Source: Acidobacteriaceae bacterium
GTDB lineage: Bacteria; Acidobacteriota; Terriglobia; Terriglobales; Acidobacteriaceae
Direction of reading: 5' to 3'
Assembly: GCA_027449965.1 (NCBI GenBank)
Contig: DAIDKP010000007.1
Location: forward strand, 124,001 to 188,000
Length of the DNA: 64,000 bases
The notes beneath the pieces were generated by a model. It was not told where the DNA came from, ran no database searches, and worked only from the letters and a program-made list of their open reading frames with translations. The translations under genes were made by a program, and so were the position numbers. Shown here one piece after another: positions 37,773 to 47,682 of the stretch; within the stretch, counting starts at the first letter, position 1; every line of letters starts with the position of its first letter.

Positions 37773-40220
37773 GTGAAGAAAAGCCAACGACGGAATCTTG
37801 TGGTTGCGACGCTTGTGCTGCTGGCTCTGGCTGGTTACGCCGGGTTGGTGGTGTGGATTCATCGGACGATGCAGGCAACGCTGCCGGTGGTCGATGGAGA
37901 GCAGCGATTGTCTGGTTTGTCGGCTCCTGTGACGGTGCGTCGGGATGCGCATGGCGTGCCGCAGATTGCAGCCGCGTCGATCGATGATCTGCTGATTGCC
38001 CAGGGGTATGTGACAGCGCAGGAGCGGATGTGGCAGATGGATATGCTGCGGCGCAATGCGGCGGGTGAGCTGGCGGAGATTTTTGGCGCGTCGGCGCTGG
38101 AGCATGACCGGATGCAGCGCGTGTTGCAGATGCGCAACGTGGCGGATCGCGTCTATCGCAGCCTGTCAGTGAATCAGCAGCATCGCTATCAGATATATGC
38201 GCGCGGCGTAAATCTTTATCTGACGCAGAATGCGGATCGGCTTCCGGTGGAGTTTCGCCTGCTGCACTATCGTCCGCGACCGTGGCGCGCGGAGGATTGT
38301 GTGCTGGTGGGTGTGAATATGGTGCAGATGTTGGATACGCACTGGGACGTGAAACTGGCGCGAGAAACGATTGCAGCCGATCTGCACGACGCGCGACTGG
38401 AGTCGGATCTCTATCCTGTCGGTTCGTGGAGAGATCAGCCGCCAACGCGCAAAGCTGCGCAAATGAATGCGCCGGTGCCGGTGCCGGCTGTGACGGATGA
38501 TTCGATGAATCAGAGTCGCAACGTGGTGGCTGGGTCAAAGGTTACGGTTGCCTCGCTGGTGACAGCGGAATCGCTGCTGCGACTGCGGCAGACGCTGCAT
38601 CCAGGGCAGTGCGAGGGTTGTGTTCCTGGGTCCAACAACTGGGTGATCTCCGGCGCGCATACGGCCAGTGGAAAGCCGCTGCTGTCGAATGATATGCACC
38701 TGGATCTGACGGTGCCCAATATCTGGATGATGGCAGAGTTGCAGGCGCCAGGACTGCATGTGGCGGGCGTGACACTGCCGGGCGTTCCGCTGGTGATTGC
38801 CGGACATAACGATCACATCGCATGGGGATTTACCGCGCTGTATGCCGACGTGCAGGATCTGTACGTGGAGCAGCTGGATGGACGCGGAGATTACAAGGCC
38901 GCAGACGGAAGCTGGCAGCCGCTGGCGCATGTGCAGGAGACGATACGGGTGCGATTTGGCCGCGCCGAGCACCTGAATGTGGCGTTGACCTCCCATGGTC
39001 CACTGCTGACTCCGGTTGTGCACGCGCATCGGCAGGCACTCGCGCTGCGGTGGACGCTGTATGACCCGGCGCTGGCGGAGATTCCGATCTATTCGATCAA
39101 CACGGCGAAGAACTGGCAGCAGTTTTCCATGGCCATCGAGGCGTGGTGCTGGCCGACACAGAACGTGGTCTATGCCGACGATGCAGGGCACATTGCCTAT
39201 CATGCAATCGGCAAGGTTCCGCTGCGGCCCAACGGCTTGCAGGGGTTGCCGATTGCCGATGCGGATCATGAGTGGCATGGGTATATTCCGTTTGACCAGA
39301 TGCCGAATGCGTTTGATCCGCCGTCGGGCTTGCTGGCCACGGCAAATTCGCGTGTGACGCCGGATGATTCGCAATATCCGCTGACGCTGGAGTGGGTGGA
39401 CCCATATCGGATTGAGCGAATTTATCAGGATTTGAGTGGGCGCAACGGGCTGACGCGCAAGGATATGCTGGATGTCCAGACTGATGTGTACAGTGGCGTG
39501 GATCAGGAGCTGGCGCATCGATTTGCCGATGCCATCGATCACACGCATCCGGTGGATGCTCGGCTGCGGGAGGCGGCGCAGCTGCTGCGAAGCTGGGACG
39601 GACGGTTGACGAAGGACTCGGCTGCGGCTTCAATCGTGGCCTGGGCGCGCAAGGCTTTCTGGCCGCTGATTCTGAAGCCAAAGCTGGGCAAAGACGCTGC
39701 GCTTTATGAGTGGTCCGAGTCGAACTTTGCGGAAGAGGAGATCATCATGCATGGCGGCGATCAGGCGCGCAGTCCCTGGCTGCCCGCGCGCTTTCAGGAT
39801 TGGAACGAGCTGCTGGCTGAGGCGGTGCGAAAGGGCCTGGACGAGGGTCGGGCAACCGGTGATCTGAGCGCGTGGCGTTATGGGCGCTGGCATGTGGTGG
39901 ATCTGGAGCATCCGCTGCTGCATCTGCTGCCTGGGGTGCGCGGTTGGACGGGCACCGGCGAGCAGCCGCAAAGCGGTGACACGACGACGATCAAGCAGGT
40001 TGGGCGATCCTTTGGCCCAAGCCAGCGCTTCACCATGGACTGGAGCGATCCGGATGCATCGACGGAGAATATTGTGCTGGGTGAAAGCGGCAATGCGCTG
40101 AGTCCCTGGTTTCGCGATCAGTGGTCAGCCTGGTATGGCGGAACGACCTTTGCGATGCCCTTTACCGAGGGGGCGATTCAGGCGCATACGACGCATATGC
40201 TGCGTCTGTTGCCGGAGTGA
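37773..40220 (+). CDS. Penicillin acylase family N-terminal-nucleophile hydrolase
   Basis: An 815-residue precursor of the penicillin acylase family, with a single N-terminal membrane segment (VVATLVLLALAGYAGLVVWI). The self-cleavage/catalytic Ser is S287 in CVPGSNNWVISG; the expected later Asn lies among the conserved blocks AITGH-like IAGHNDHIAWGFT and NTAKNWQQFSMA. Members hydrolyse amide bonds in penicillins, quorum-sensing acyl-homoserine lactones or lipopeptides. The GTG at 37773 has AGGGAG 6 bases upstream; the longer in-frame start at 37734 lacks one. Its stop shares a base with the next ATG. Confidence 0.88.
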   Translation: MKKSQRRNLVVATLVLLALAGYAGLVVWIHRTMQATLPVVDGEQRLSGLSAPVTVRRDAHGVPQIAAASIDDLLIAQGYVTAQERMWQMDMLRRNAAGELAEIFGASALEHDRMQRVLQMRNVADRVYRSLSVNQQHRYQIYARGVNLYLTQNADRLPVEFRLLHYRPRPWRAEDCVLVGVNMVQMLDTHWDVKLARETIAADLHDARLESDLYPVGSWRDQPPTRKAAQMNAPVPVPAVTDDSMNQSRNVVAGSKVTVASLVTAESLLRLRQTLHPGQCEGCVPGSNNWVISGAHTASGKPLLSNDMHLDLTVPNIWMMAELQAPGLHVAGVTLPGVPLVIAGHNDHIAWGFTALYADVQDLYVEQLDGRGDYKAADGSWQPLAHVQETIRVRFGRAEHLNVALTSHGPLLTPVVHAHRQALALRWTLYDPALAEIPIYSINTAKNWQQFSMAIEAWCWPTQNVVYADDAGHIAYHAIGKVPLRPNGLQGLPIADADHEWHGYIPFDQMPNAFDPPSGLLATANSRVTPDDSQYPLTLEWVDPYRIERIYQDLSGRNGLTRKDMLDVQTDVYSGVDQELAHRFADAIDHTHPVDARLREAAQLLRSWDGRLTKDSAAASIVAWARKAFWPLILKPKLGKDAALYEWSESNFAEEEIIMHGGDQARSPWLPARFQDWNELLAEAVRKGLDEGRATGDLSAWRYGRWHVVDLEHPLLHLLPGVRGWTGTGEQPQSGDTTTIKQVGRSFGPSQRFTMDWSDPDASTENIVLGESGNALSPWFRDQWSAWYGGTTFAMPFTEGAIQAHTTHMLRLLPE

Positions 40221-42031
40221 TGGCATTGCATCGCGAATCATCGGAGAGGTTAACCGGATGGATAGCGGCGTCTTTTTCCTGGGTCGTCGACGCTCGATGG
40301 ATGCTGCTGGCAGCGGTATGGATTACAGCTTCCGGAATGCGCGGAAGCGTCTCCTGTGGACATGATTTTGATTTTCACCTTGTCTCCTGGATGGAGGCTG
40401 CGCGGGCGTGGCAACAGGGAGTCGTGTATCCGGCGTGGGTGCAAAGCGCGGGATGGCAGGCGGGTGAGCCGCGATTTGTCTTTTATCCGCCGCTGACCTG
40501 GATGCTGGGTGCTCTGCTGGGCAGCATCTTTGGGGCAGACGGTGCCAGTCGATCGATGGCGAGCTGGACGATGGCCGCCTGGGTATTTGTCTTTCTGGCG
40601 TTGCTGCTGAACGGGATGGCGACGCGCAGGCTGGCCAGGGAGTGGCTTTCGAAGGGAGCTGCGCAGCTTGCAGGTGTGTTGGCGATCGCGTCTCCATATG
40701 GGCTGTTTGTGGCGTTTGAGCGTGGTGCGCTGGCTGAACTTGCCGCGAGCATATGGGTGCCGTTGGCGCTGATGCTGGCGACGCGGCGCAGTGCAGGCCA
40801 GGACGGAACTCTGCGCGGGCAGGCTGTGAATTTGTCTACGCTGGGGCTGGCGCTGGCGGTGGCAGGATGCTGGTTGACGAATGCTCCGGCCGGAGTAATG
40901 GTCTGTTATGCGCTGGCGGGCGTGGCCCTGGTGGCGGTGTGGACGGAGCGCGCGGCATGGCCTGCGTTGCGGGCGCTGATCGCAGTCCTGTTGGGACTGG
41001 GGCTGGCGGCGTTCTACCTGGTTCCTGCGGCGTGGGAGCAGCGCTGGGTGAATATTCATGCGGCCAGCGATGTGGGCATGCGCGTTGAGGATAGCTGGCT
41101 GTTTGCTCGTTCTGCGGGTGTGGAGATGGCCTTGCACAATGCAGTACTGCTTCAGGCTTCGTGGGTGCTGGTGCTGATGGTGGCGGCGACGGCCGTGGCT
41201 GCGCTGGGGCTTTTTCTGCGAGGCGAGTTGCCGATCAAGCATCGCACGCGGTGGTTGCCGCTTCTGTTGCTGGTGCCTGTGGTGCTGGCGCTGCAATTTC
41301 CGTTTTCTGCGGGAGTGTGGCACGGGCTGCCGAAGGCGGAGTTTCTGCAGTTTCCCTGGCGGCTGACGATGTTGCTGACGCCCGCGCTGGCGATCTTTGC
41401 CGCGCAGGCTTTGTGCGGCCTTCGGCGCCCGGTGCGTGGGATGATTGTTGTTGTCTGGTTACTGTTGGCGATGGCAGTGTGCGTTGGAGTTTTTCATCAG
41501 CCCTGCGATGAGGAAGATAACGTGGCTGCACAAATTGCGGCATTCCAGGGCAATGGTTCGCCGCCAACCGATGAATATGCGCCGAAGGATGCAGACAACG
41601 CAGACCTGGCGAAGGGATTGCCGACGGGGTGCCTAGTCGCGAATCCGCTGACAACGCTGGGAGATGCGGACGAGGATGGTGAGTTGAGATGGGATGCGAA
41701 GCAAAGCCCGTGCAGGGTGAGAGTGTATCCGACCGAGTGGAGCGTCAAGCGAAAGCTGCTGGAGCTGAATGCTCCGCAGGCGGGATATCTGATTGTCCGG
41801 TTGCGCCGCTTTCCGGCATGGCAGGTTGAGCGGAATGGACGCAGCATCAAGAACTTGCCGAAGCGGACGGATGGGCTGATGGTGGTGCCGGTGGAGCGGG
41901 GAATGAATCGGATTGGCATACGCTGGACAGACACGGCGGATGTGCGCGTGGGACGGTGGCTGAGCATGATGGCGCTGCTTGCCTGCGTGCTGATGTGGAT
42001 CGAGATCAGGCGAGAGAGCGCAGGCGGGTAG
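40220..42031 (+). CDS. Polytopic membrane protein (PTPS-related / GT-C-like)
   Basis: A 603-residue protein with about ten membrane segments followed by a periplasmic C-terminal domain. Near the N-terminus is GHDFDFHLVSWMEAA with the acidic/His patch seen in multi-pass glycosyltransferase-like proteins of the PTPS-related family, followed by EPRFVFYPPLTWMLGALLG. It probably transfers or handles a lipid-linked sugar, but no function is proven. The start overlaps the acylase stop by one base (TGATG), so translation is coupled. Confidence 0.65.
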   Translation: MALHRESSERLTGWIAASFSWVVDARWMLLAAVWITASGMRGSVSCGHDFDFHLVSWMEAARAWQQGVVYPAWVQSAGWQAGEPRFVFYPPLTWMLGALLGSIFGADGASRSMASWTMAAWVFVFLALLLNGMATRRLAREWLSKGAAQLAGVLAIASPYGLFVAFERGALAELAASIWVPLALMLATRRSAGQDGTLRGQAVNLSTLGLALAVAGCWLTNAPAGVMVCYALAGVALVAVWTERAAWPALRALIAVLLGLGLAAFYLVPAAWEQRWVNIHAASDVGMRVEDSWLFARSAGVEMALHNAVLLQASWVLVLMVAATAVAALGLFLRGELPIKHRTRWLPLLLLVPVVLALQFPFSAGVWHGLPKAEFLQFPWRLTMLLTPALAIFAAQALCGLRRPVRGMIVVVWLLLAMAVCVGVFHQPCDEEDNVAAQIAAFQGNGSPPTDEYAPKDADNADLAKGLPTGCLVANPLTTLGDADEDGELRWDAKQSPCRVRVYPTEWSVKRKLLELNAPQAGYLIVRLRRFPAWQVERNGRSIKNLPKRTDGLMVVPVERGMNRIGIRWTDTADVRVGRWLSMMALLACVLMWIEIRRESAGG

Positions 42032-42050
42032 ATGTCTTACACTGGTTCAG

Positions 42051-42941
42051 ATGTCGATTGATGTGCAAACCATATTGAGCCACGGAGTTGCAGCTACCGA
42101 TGCTGCACTGGAGCAACTCCTTCCTGCTGCGACGGTGGTGCCGACCTCCATTCACAGCGCGATGCGCCACTCGATCTTTGCTGGCGGCAAACGGCTGCGC
42201 CCTGTACTGGCGATGCAGGCGGCAGCGGCAGTGGTGGGTGCGGTTCCCGCAGGAGTGGAGCGGATGGGTGCGGCGATCGAGATGCTGCATACCTATTCGC
42301 TGATCCACGACGACCTGCCGGCGCTGGACAACGACGACCTGCGACGGGGCAAACCCACCTGCCATGTGGCTTACGGCGAGGCGATTGCGATTCTGGCTGG
42401 AGACGCGTTGCAGACCCAGGCATGGGAAGTGATGGCGGGTCTGGCGTGTCCGCCTGCTGCGACGGTGCGCATTGTGCATCTGGTGGCGCAGGCCGTGGGT
42501 ACTGTGGATGGGATGATTGGCGGACAGGTGCTTGACATTGAAAGCGAGCAGAAGAAGCCGACTGCCGAACTGGTGGATGCGATTCATCGCGCGAAGACCG
42601 GAGCGCTGATTCGCGTGAGCGTGGTGGCAGGTGGAGTGTTTGCCAGTGGGGATGAGGCCCAGATAGCGGCGCTTGATGTCTTTGGTCGCAAGGCTGGCCT
42701 GGCGTTTCAGATTGTGGATGACATTCTGGATGTGACGCAGGATTCTGCGCAACTGGGCAAGACGGCGGGCAAGGATCTGACCAGCGAAAAAGCTACGTGG
42801 CCTGCTGTCTTTGGGCTGGAGCAAAGTCAGCGCGATGCGGATCGACTGATTGCCGAGGCTTTTGCTGCGCTGGATATCTTTGGCGGACGAGCGGAAGGAT
42901 TGAAGGCCGTCGCGCGCTATCTGGTGGAGCGCCGTAGTTGA
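42051..42941 (+). CDS. Polyprenyl (farnesyl/geranylgeranyl) diphosphate synthase
   Basis: A 296-residue trans-prenyltransferase. Both Asp-rich motifs are present: IHDDLPALDNDDLRRG (first) and FQIVDDILDVTQD (second), plus GGKRLRPVL near the N-terminus. The sequence before the first motif (HTYSL) resembles IspA farnesyl diphosphate synthases. It makes isoprenoid precursors for quinones or undecaprenol. A hairpin at 42970-42986 follows 29 bases after the stop. Confidence 0.93.
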   Translation: MSIDVQTILSHGVAATDAALEQLLPAATVVPTSIHSAMRHSIFAGGKRLRPVLAMQAAAAVVGAVPAGVERMGAAIEMLHTYSLIHDDLPALDNDDLRRGKPTCHVAYGEAIAILAGDALQTQAWEVMAGLACPPAATVRIVHLVAQAVGTVDGMIGGQVLDIESEQKKPTAELVDAIHRAKTGALIRVSVVAGGVFASGDEAQIAALDVFGRKAGLAFQIVDDILDVTQDSAQLGKTAGKDLTSEKATWPAVFGLEQSQRDADRLIAEAFAALDIFGGRAEGLKAVARYLVERRS

Positions 42942-43401
42942 GACAGGGTTTCTGTCCATGCCGGAAGCCGATGGCAAGATGCCATCTGGTCTACGTTGCG
43001 TGGACGCTACGATTCTGATGAAAGCGCCCGGAGAGGACTCTTTGTCCCTTTGTACCGTAACGTGTGGATGGAACGGTAAACAGAAAATGTTTCGGCGCAT
43101 TTTCAAGTGAAGTGGTCGTCACGCATCTTACGGATAGAGCGGATCAAGATCCTTGATGGAATGTGTTGTAGCCTGAATCTGGTTCATCTGTTGATTGTGT
43201 CGATGTATGTAGCAGCATTTCAGTCTCTGCGCAGGCCTGTTCTGGCGCATATGTCTGTTTCCATCGCGCTGATGTATGCCTGCAATCTGCCAGCGGGGCT
43301 GCTGCGGGAATGATTAATTTTGTTCTGATTGAGCGCCTGTGTATGAGAAAAGACGAGCCGCAGAGGTTCGCGGGATGGGTGAAGCAAAGGCGTGTGAGCG
43401 C
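42942..43401. other. 460-base intergenic region
   Basis: Nothing coding is convincing. A short open frame at 43107-43313 (68 codons) has no ribosome site or family resemblance. The section around 43180-43320 is lower in G+C than its flanks and may be a gene remnant. Confidence 0.3.
42970..42986 (+). terminator. Hairpin after the polyprenyl synthase gene
   Basis: GATGGCA (42970-42976) and TGCCATC (42980-42986) pair perfectly around AGA. No T-run follows. Confidence 0.3.
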
Positions 43402-43737
43402 ATGATGAAGAATGTAACGGAAGACGAAATTTTGCTGGCGTTGAGAGATTGCTTTGATCCTGAGGTGAAGCTGAATCTGGTGGATCTGGGGCTGATTTAT
43501 GCGATTGTCCTGGAACCGGATGAGCAGTCGAAGCCCGTGTTTCCTCGGCAGCGGGTGAAGGTGACGATGACGCTGACGACGCCGCAGTGCCCGGCCAGCG
43601 GTCTCATCTTTGAACAGGTGAACAATCGGCTGGCATCGATCGAGCAGATCAGCAAGGTCGAGGTGGAGCTGGTGTGGGAGCCGAAGTGGACGCCGCATCG
43701 GATCAGTGCAGCGGGCCGTGCCCAGCTTGGGTTGTAA
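43402..43737 (+). CDS. Stand-alone MIP18-family (DUF59) Fe-S assembly protein
   Basis: A 111-residue protein with the MIP18 pattern: TEDEILLALRDCFDPEVKLN, LVDLGLIYAIVL and the conserved Cys in TLTTPQCPASG, ending in VELVWEPKWTPHRIS. It works in Fe-S cluster assembly and may partner the Mrp-type ATPase at 32.8 kb, which lacks this domain. The start at 43402 fits homologue length; in-frame ATGs upstream (43375) are possible. Its last 35 bases overlap the convergent glycosyltransferase gene. Confidence 0.82.
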   Translation: MMKNVTEDEILLALRDCFDPEVKLNLVDLGLIYAIVLEPDEQSKPVFPRQRVKVTMTLTTPQCPASGLIFEQVNNRLASIEQISKVEVELVWEPKWTPHRISAAGRAQLGL

Positions 43738-45034
43738 TGTGCATGGATGCGGCGGCGGATTGCAGATCGAATGCTGGAGTTAGAGCTGCGTCTTCGAAGC
43801 AGGACTCGAGAGCGCGGCGAACGGATTCGAGGACGATCTCCGGGCGTAGCGCGCGCATGCAAACGGCGTCGGTGCAGGCGGAGTTTTTCTGGTTGGCGGC
43901 TGTGACACATGGCGAACAGGCGAGGCCAAGCGTGAGCGATTCAGTGTTGCCAAGGCTGCCGTAAAGCGATGGCGTCTCCGGGCCAAAGAGAACGATGGAG
44001 CGAATGGATGTGAGCGCGGAAAAATGCGCCGGGCCACTGTCATTGGTGATCAGCGCGTGGCTGATGGAGTAGAGCGGAAGCAGTCCTCGGAGCGTATGCA
44101 TGCCGGCCAGGCTGCGCACGCGCGGATGGCCAATCTCGGCCTCCATCCAAAGCGATTCGTTGCGTTCGGCTGCCGAGCCAGTGATGGCGACCAGCACGTC
44201 ATCCCACTCCGCAACCACGAGCCGGGCTAATTGCAGGAAGTGTTCGCGCGGCCATCGGCGCTGGGGCAGCATCTCGGAGCTGTTGGGATTGAGCAGGACG
44301 ACGCGCTGGCGATTGGGATCATATCCGTCGAAGACGCTGCGCAGGAGAGCTTGTGCGGCGGCGATTTCCTCGGTGTCGATGACGGCTGGCGTAATGCGCG
44401 TTTCGTGGTCGGCAATTGCGACCTTGGCAAAGGGATATTGCAGCGGATCGGCGGTGAGCGCGTGGACCATGGCAAGAAAATTCCTGGCCATGTGGGTGTG
44501 CCCGTTGTAGACAACCGGATGCGTGAGCATGGAGCCGCGATACAGGCCTTCGGCGCGAAAGCGATGAAAGCCGACACGGATGGCTGCACCGCTGAATCCT
44601 GTGAGCAGAGCGGAATAGCGGGAAAAGAGTTCAAAGTCGAGAATCGTGTCGATCTTGCGTTGGCGCGTCCACAAGAGAAAACGCAGTGAATCCGTGGCAA
44701 GTGTGAAGAGATTGTCGTCGCGGATCAGGAAGATGTTCTCGGAGGGGATCAGCTTCAGAAGCAGCAGGGATTCCACATTGCGCGCAAAGATGACGAAAAA
44801 CAACTCTGCGTCGAGCCGCTGGCGGACGCGGCGCAGAGCTGGCTCGGCGATGATGGCGCTGCCCATCTCGGAAAGCTCGAGGAACAGCACGCGACGCGAA
44901 GAGAGCTTCGACACTTTGTGTCGGAAGCCAAGCCCATGGGCGATGCGCAGGGACCACGTGGCGACAAAGCAAAGCGGAATGCCCAGCCAGCGATCCAATT
45001 GTCGCATTGTCTTCAGTCGCATCATGAGCTGCAT
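43703..45034 (-). CDS. Glycosyltransferase family 9 (heptosyltransferase-like)
   Basis: A 443-residue GT-B enzyme of the family that adds heptose or related sugars to lipopolysaccharide core. Key segments: LFLELSEMGSAIIAEPALRRV at the N-terminus, LLNPNSSEMLPQRRWPREHF, and the nucleotide-sugar site ALITNDSGPAHFSALTSIRS with LFGPETPSLYGSLG. A conserved Cys-rich C-terminal stretch (LACSPCVTAANQKNSACTDAVC) is typical. The first ATG in frame is 45034. The 3' end overlaps the convergent MIP18 gene by 35 bases. Confidence 0.85.
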   Translation of the reverse strand: MQLMMRLKTMRQLDRWLGIPLCFVATWSLRIAHGLGFRHKVSKLSSRRVLFLELSEMGSAIIAEPALRRVRQRLDAELFFVIFARNVESLLLLKLIPSENIFLIRDDNLFTLATDSLRFLLWTRQRKIDTILDFELFSRYSALLTGFSGAAIRVGFHRFRAEGLYRGSMLTHPVVYNGHTHMARNFLAMVHALTADPLQYPFAKVAIADHETRITPAVIDTEEIAAAQALLRSVFDGYDPNRQRVVLLNPNSSEMLPQRRWPREHFLQLARLVVAEWDDVLVAITGSAAERNESLWMEAEIGHPRVRSLAGMHTLRGLLPLYSISHALITNDSGPAHFSALTSIRSIVLFGPETPSLYGSLGNTESLTLGLACSPCVTAANQKNSACTDAVCMRALRPEIVLESVRRALESCFEDAALTPAFDLQSAAASMHITTQAGHGPLH

Positions 45035-45160
45035 CGTGTACCGATGGGCAAAACAGAACTCTGGGCGCAGTAGCGCGAGCACGACAGAGAACTGCTGCCT
45101 TCAGCTTATAATGACGCAGGAATCCTGCCTTGGGATTGCCGACACTGTTGCTTTCAACCG

Positions 45161-46687
45161 ATGCCAGCCAACACACTTGACTCTGTGAAGAATGAGCGGA
45201 AATGGTTTGCGCCAGGCAGGCCGCTGGCGACCGCTGCGCGGCTGATGCTGTTGTCGTCATGTGCGTTTGTGGCGCTCGGGTACCATCCTGGTTTTGAAGA
45301 TGATGGCGTCTATCTGGCTGCTGTGGAGCGTCGCGTCCATCCGCAGTTGTTTTCGCACGACTTTCGCTTCTTCACCATGCAGTTGCAGGCAACAATCTTT
45401 GATCGTTTTCTGGCAGCGTGGGTACGCCTGACGCATATGTCCATTGCCTGGTCGGAGTTGTTTTGGCAGTGCGTGACGATCCTGGTACTGCTGGCGACTT
45501 CGCGTGTGATTCTGCGCCATCTGTTCCAGAGCGAGCGAGCGGAATGGGCTGGCGTGGCGATGCTGGGCGCGATGTTTTCTTTGCCGGTTTCCGGTACGGC
45601 GCTTTACATTCTCGATCAACATCTCCATCCGCGCGCGTTGTCGACGACGCTGATTCTGCTGGCGGTTACGTGCCTGCTCAACGAGCGCGTCCGTTGCGCC
45701 GCGCTATTTCTGCTGGGTGCGTTTTTGTTTCACCCGATCATGGGTGCCATGGGTATCAGTTTCTGTTTTTTTCTGTGGCTGGCGCAGCGAGGCAAGCTGG
45801 ATTGGGTGACGGGTGCTGCGTGGTCGCAGCGGGCAGCGATTGCCGCACTGCCTTTGGGGTGGATCTTTGAGCCGCCGACTCCGGCGTGGCGTGCGGCGCT
45901 GCATACGCGCACGTACTATTTTCCGTTTCAGTGGCATTGGTATGAGTGGCTGGGTGCACTGGCTCCGATGCTGCTTTTCTGGTTGCTGGCGCAGTGGGCA
46001 GCACTGCGAGGGAATCGCTTGCTGGCACGGTTTGCCGCTGCCGTGGTGGCCTACTCCGTTGTGCAGCAGTGGATTGCGATTGGCATGACAGCGCCGCCAG
46101 CCTTGATCCGCTTGATTCCCTTGCAGCCGATGCGATATCTGCACCTGGTGTATCTCTTCATGGCGCTGCTGGCTGGCGCATTGCTGGGGGAGTATGTGCT
46201 GCGCGCGAGTCGTCTGCGCTGGGCCGGATATCTGCTGCTGATCTATGGCGGGATGTTTGTTTCGCAGCGCGCGATTTTTGCTGACACGGTGCCGGTAGAG
46301 TGGCCTGGGATGGGTAGCTCGAATCCCTGGCTGCAGGCATTTATGTGGATTCGAGAACACACGCCTGACAACGCGTATTTTGCCATCGATCCCTGGTATC
46401 TGAAAGCGACGGGCGAGGATTATCACAACTTTCGTCCGCTGGCTGAGCGGAGTGTGCTGGCGGATGCCGTGAAGGATGCTGCGGTTTGCACACAAGTGCC
46501 GGAGTTAGCCGATGCCTGGCGGCGACAGCGTGACGCACAACTTGGGCTGAATGGTTTTTCAGCGGCTCAATTCGAGCGGCTGAAACAAGAGTTCGGAGTG
46601 AATTGGGTACTGGTGAACTATCCTGCGTCTTCGTGGCTGGATTGTCGATGGCACAATCGCTTGCTCACGGTATGCCGGATTCCGTAG
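45161..46687 (+). CDS. Polytopic membrane protein, paralogue of the gene at 47.7 kb
   Basis: A 508-residue protein with about ten membrane helices and a soluble C-terminal domain. It starts near LGYHPGFEDDGVYLAAV, and the C-terminal domain holds NPWLQAFMWIREHTPDNAYFA and RPLAERSVLADAVKDAAV. The same two blocks occur in the protein at 47679-49166, so these are paralogues flanking a GT2 gene. The fold resembles multi-pass GT-C glycosyltransferases, with acidic residues in the first external loop (GFEDD). Substrate unknown. Genes nearby point to cell-surface glycans. Confidence 0.6.
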   Translation: MPANTLDSVKNERKWFAPGRPLATAARLMLLSSCAFVALGYHPGFEDDGVYLAAVERRVHPQLFSHDFRFFTMQLQATIFDRFLAAWVRLTHMSIAWSELFWQCVTILVLLATSRVILRHLFQSERAEWAGVAMLGAMFSLPVSGTALYILDQHLHPRALSTTLILLAVTCLLNERVRCAALFLLGAFLFHPIMGAMGISFCFFLWLAQRGKLDWVTGAAWSQRAAIAALPLGWIFEPPTPAWRAALHTRTYYFPFQWHWYEWLGALAPMLLFWLLAQWAALRGNRLLARFAAAVVAYSVVQQWIAIGMTAPPALIRLIPLQPMRYLHLVYLFMALLAGALLGEYVLRASRLRWAGYLLLIYGGMFVSQRAIFADTVPVEWPGMGSSNPWLQAFMWIREHTPDNAYFAIDPWYLKATGEDYHNFRPLAERSVLADAVKDAAVCTQVPELADAWRRQRDAQLGLNGFSAAQFERLKQEFGVNWVLVNYPASSWLDCRWHNRLLTVCRIP

Positions 46688-46884
46688 TCCAAGGAAAAGT
46701 GTCAGCGAGTTGAAGTGAAAAAGCTTCATATGAGCTTCATTTTGCAGGGATAAGTACTTCCAATTCATGTGAAAGTTCGTTGACCACACAAAAAATTGAA
46801 GCTTTTCGCTTGTGCAGGTATCGGGATGGCTTCATCGTCGGTATCATGAATAGAGATGCGGTAACGAAGGGTTTTCGAGTAGCA

Positions 46885-47678
<794 letters not shown>

Positions 47679-47682
<4 letters not shown>

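Noticed and set aside
43107..43313. Short 68-codon ORF between the prenyl synthase and MIP18 genes
   Set aside because: No ribosome site, no family resemblance, and low-complexity hydrophobic content; more likely non-coding.
46690..46760. Tandem AGCTTCAT motifs after the 45.2 kb gene
   Set aside because: A short direct repeat and weak hairpin; not distinct enough to call a terminator.
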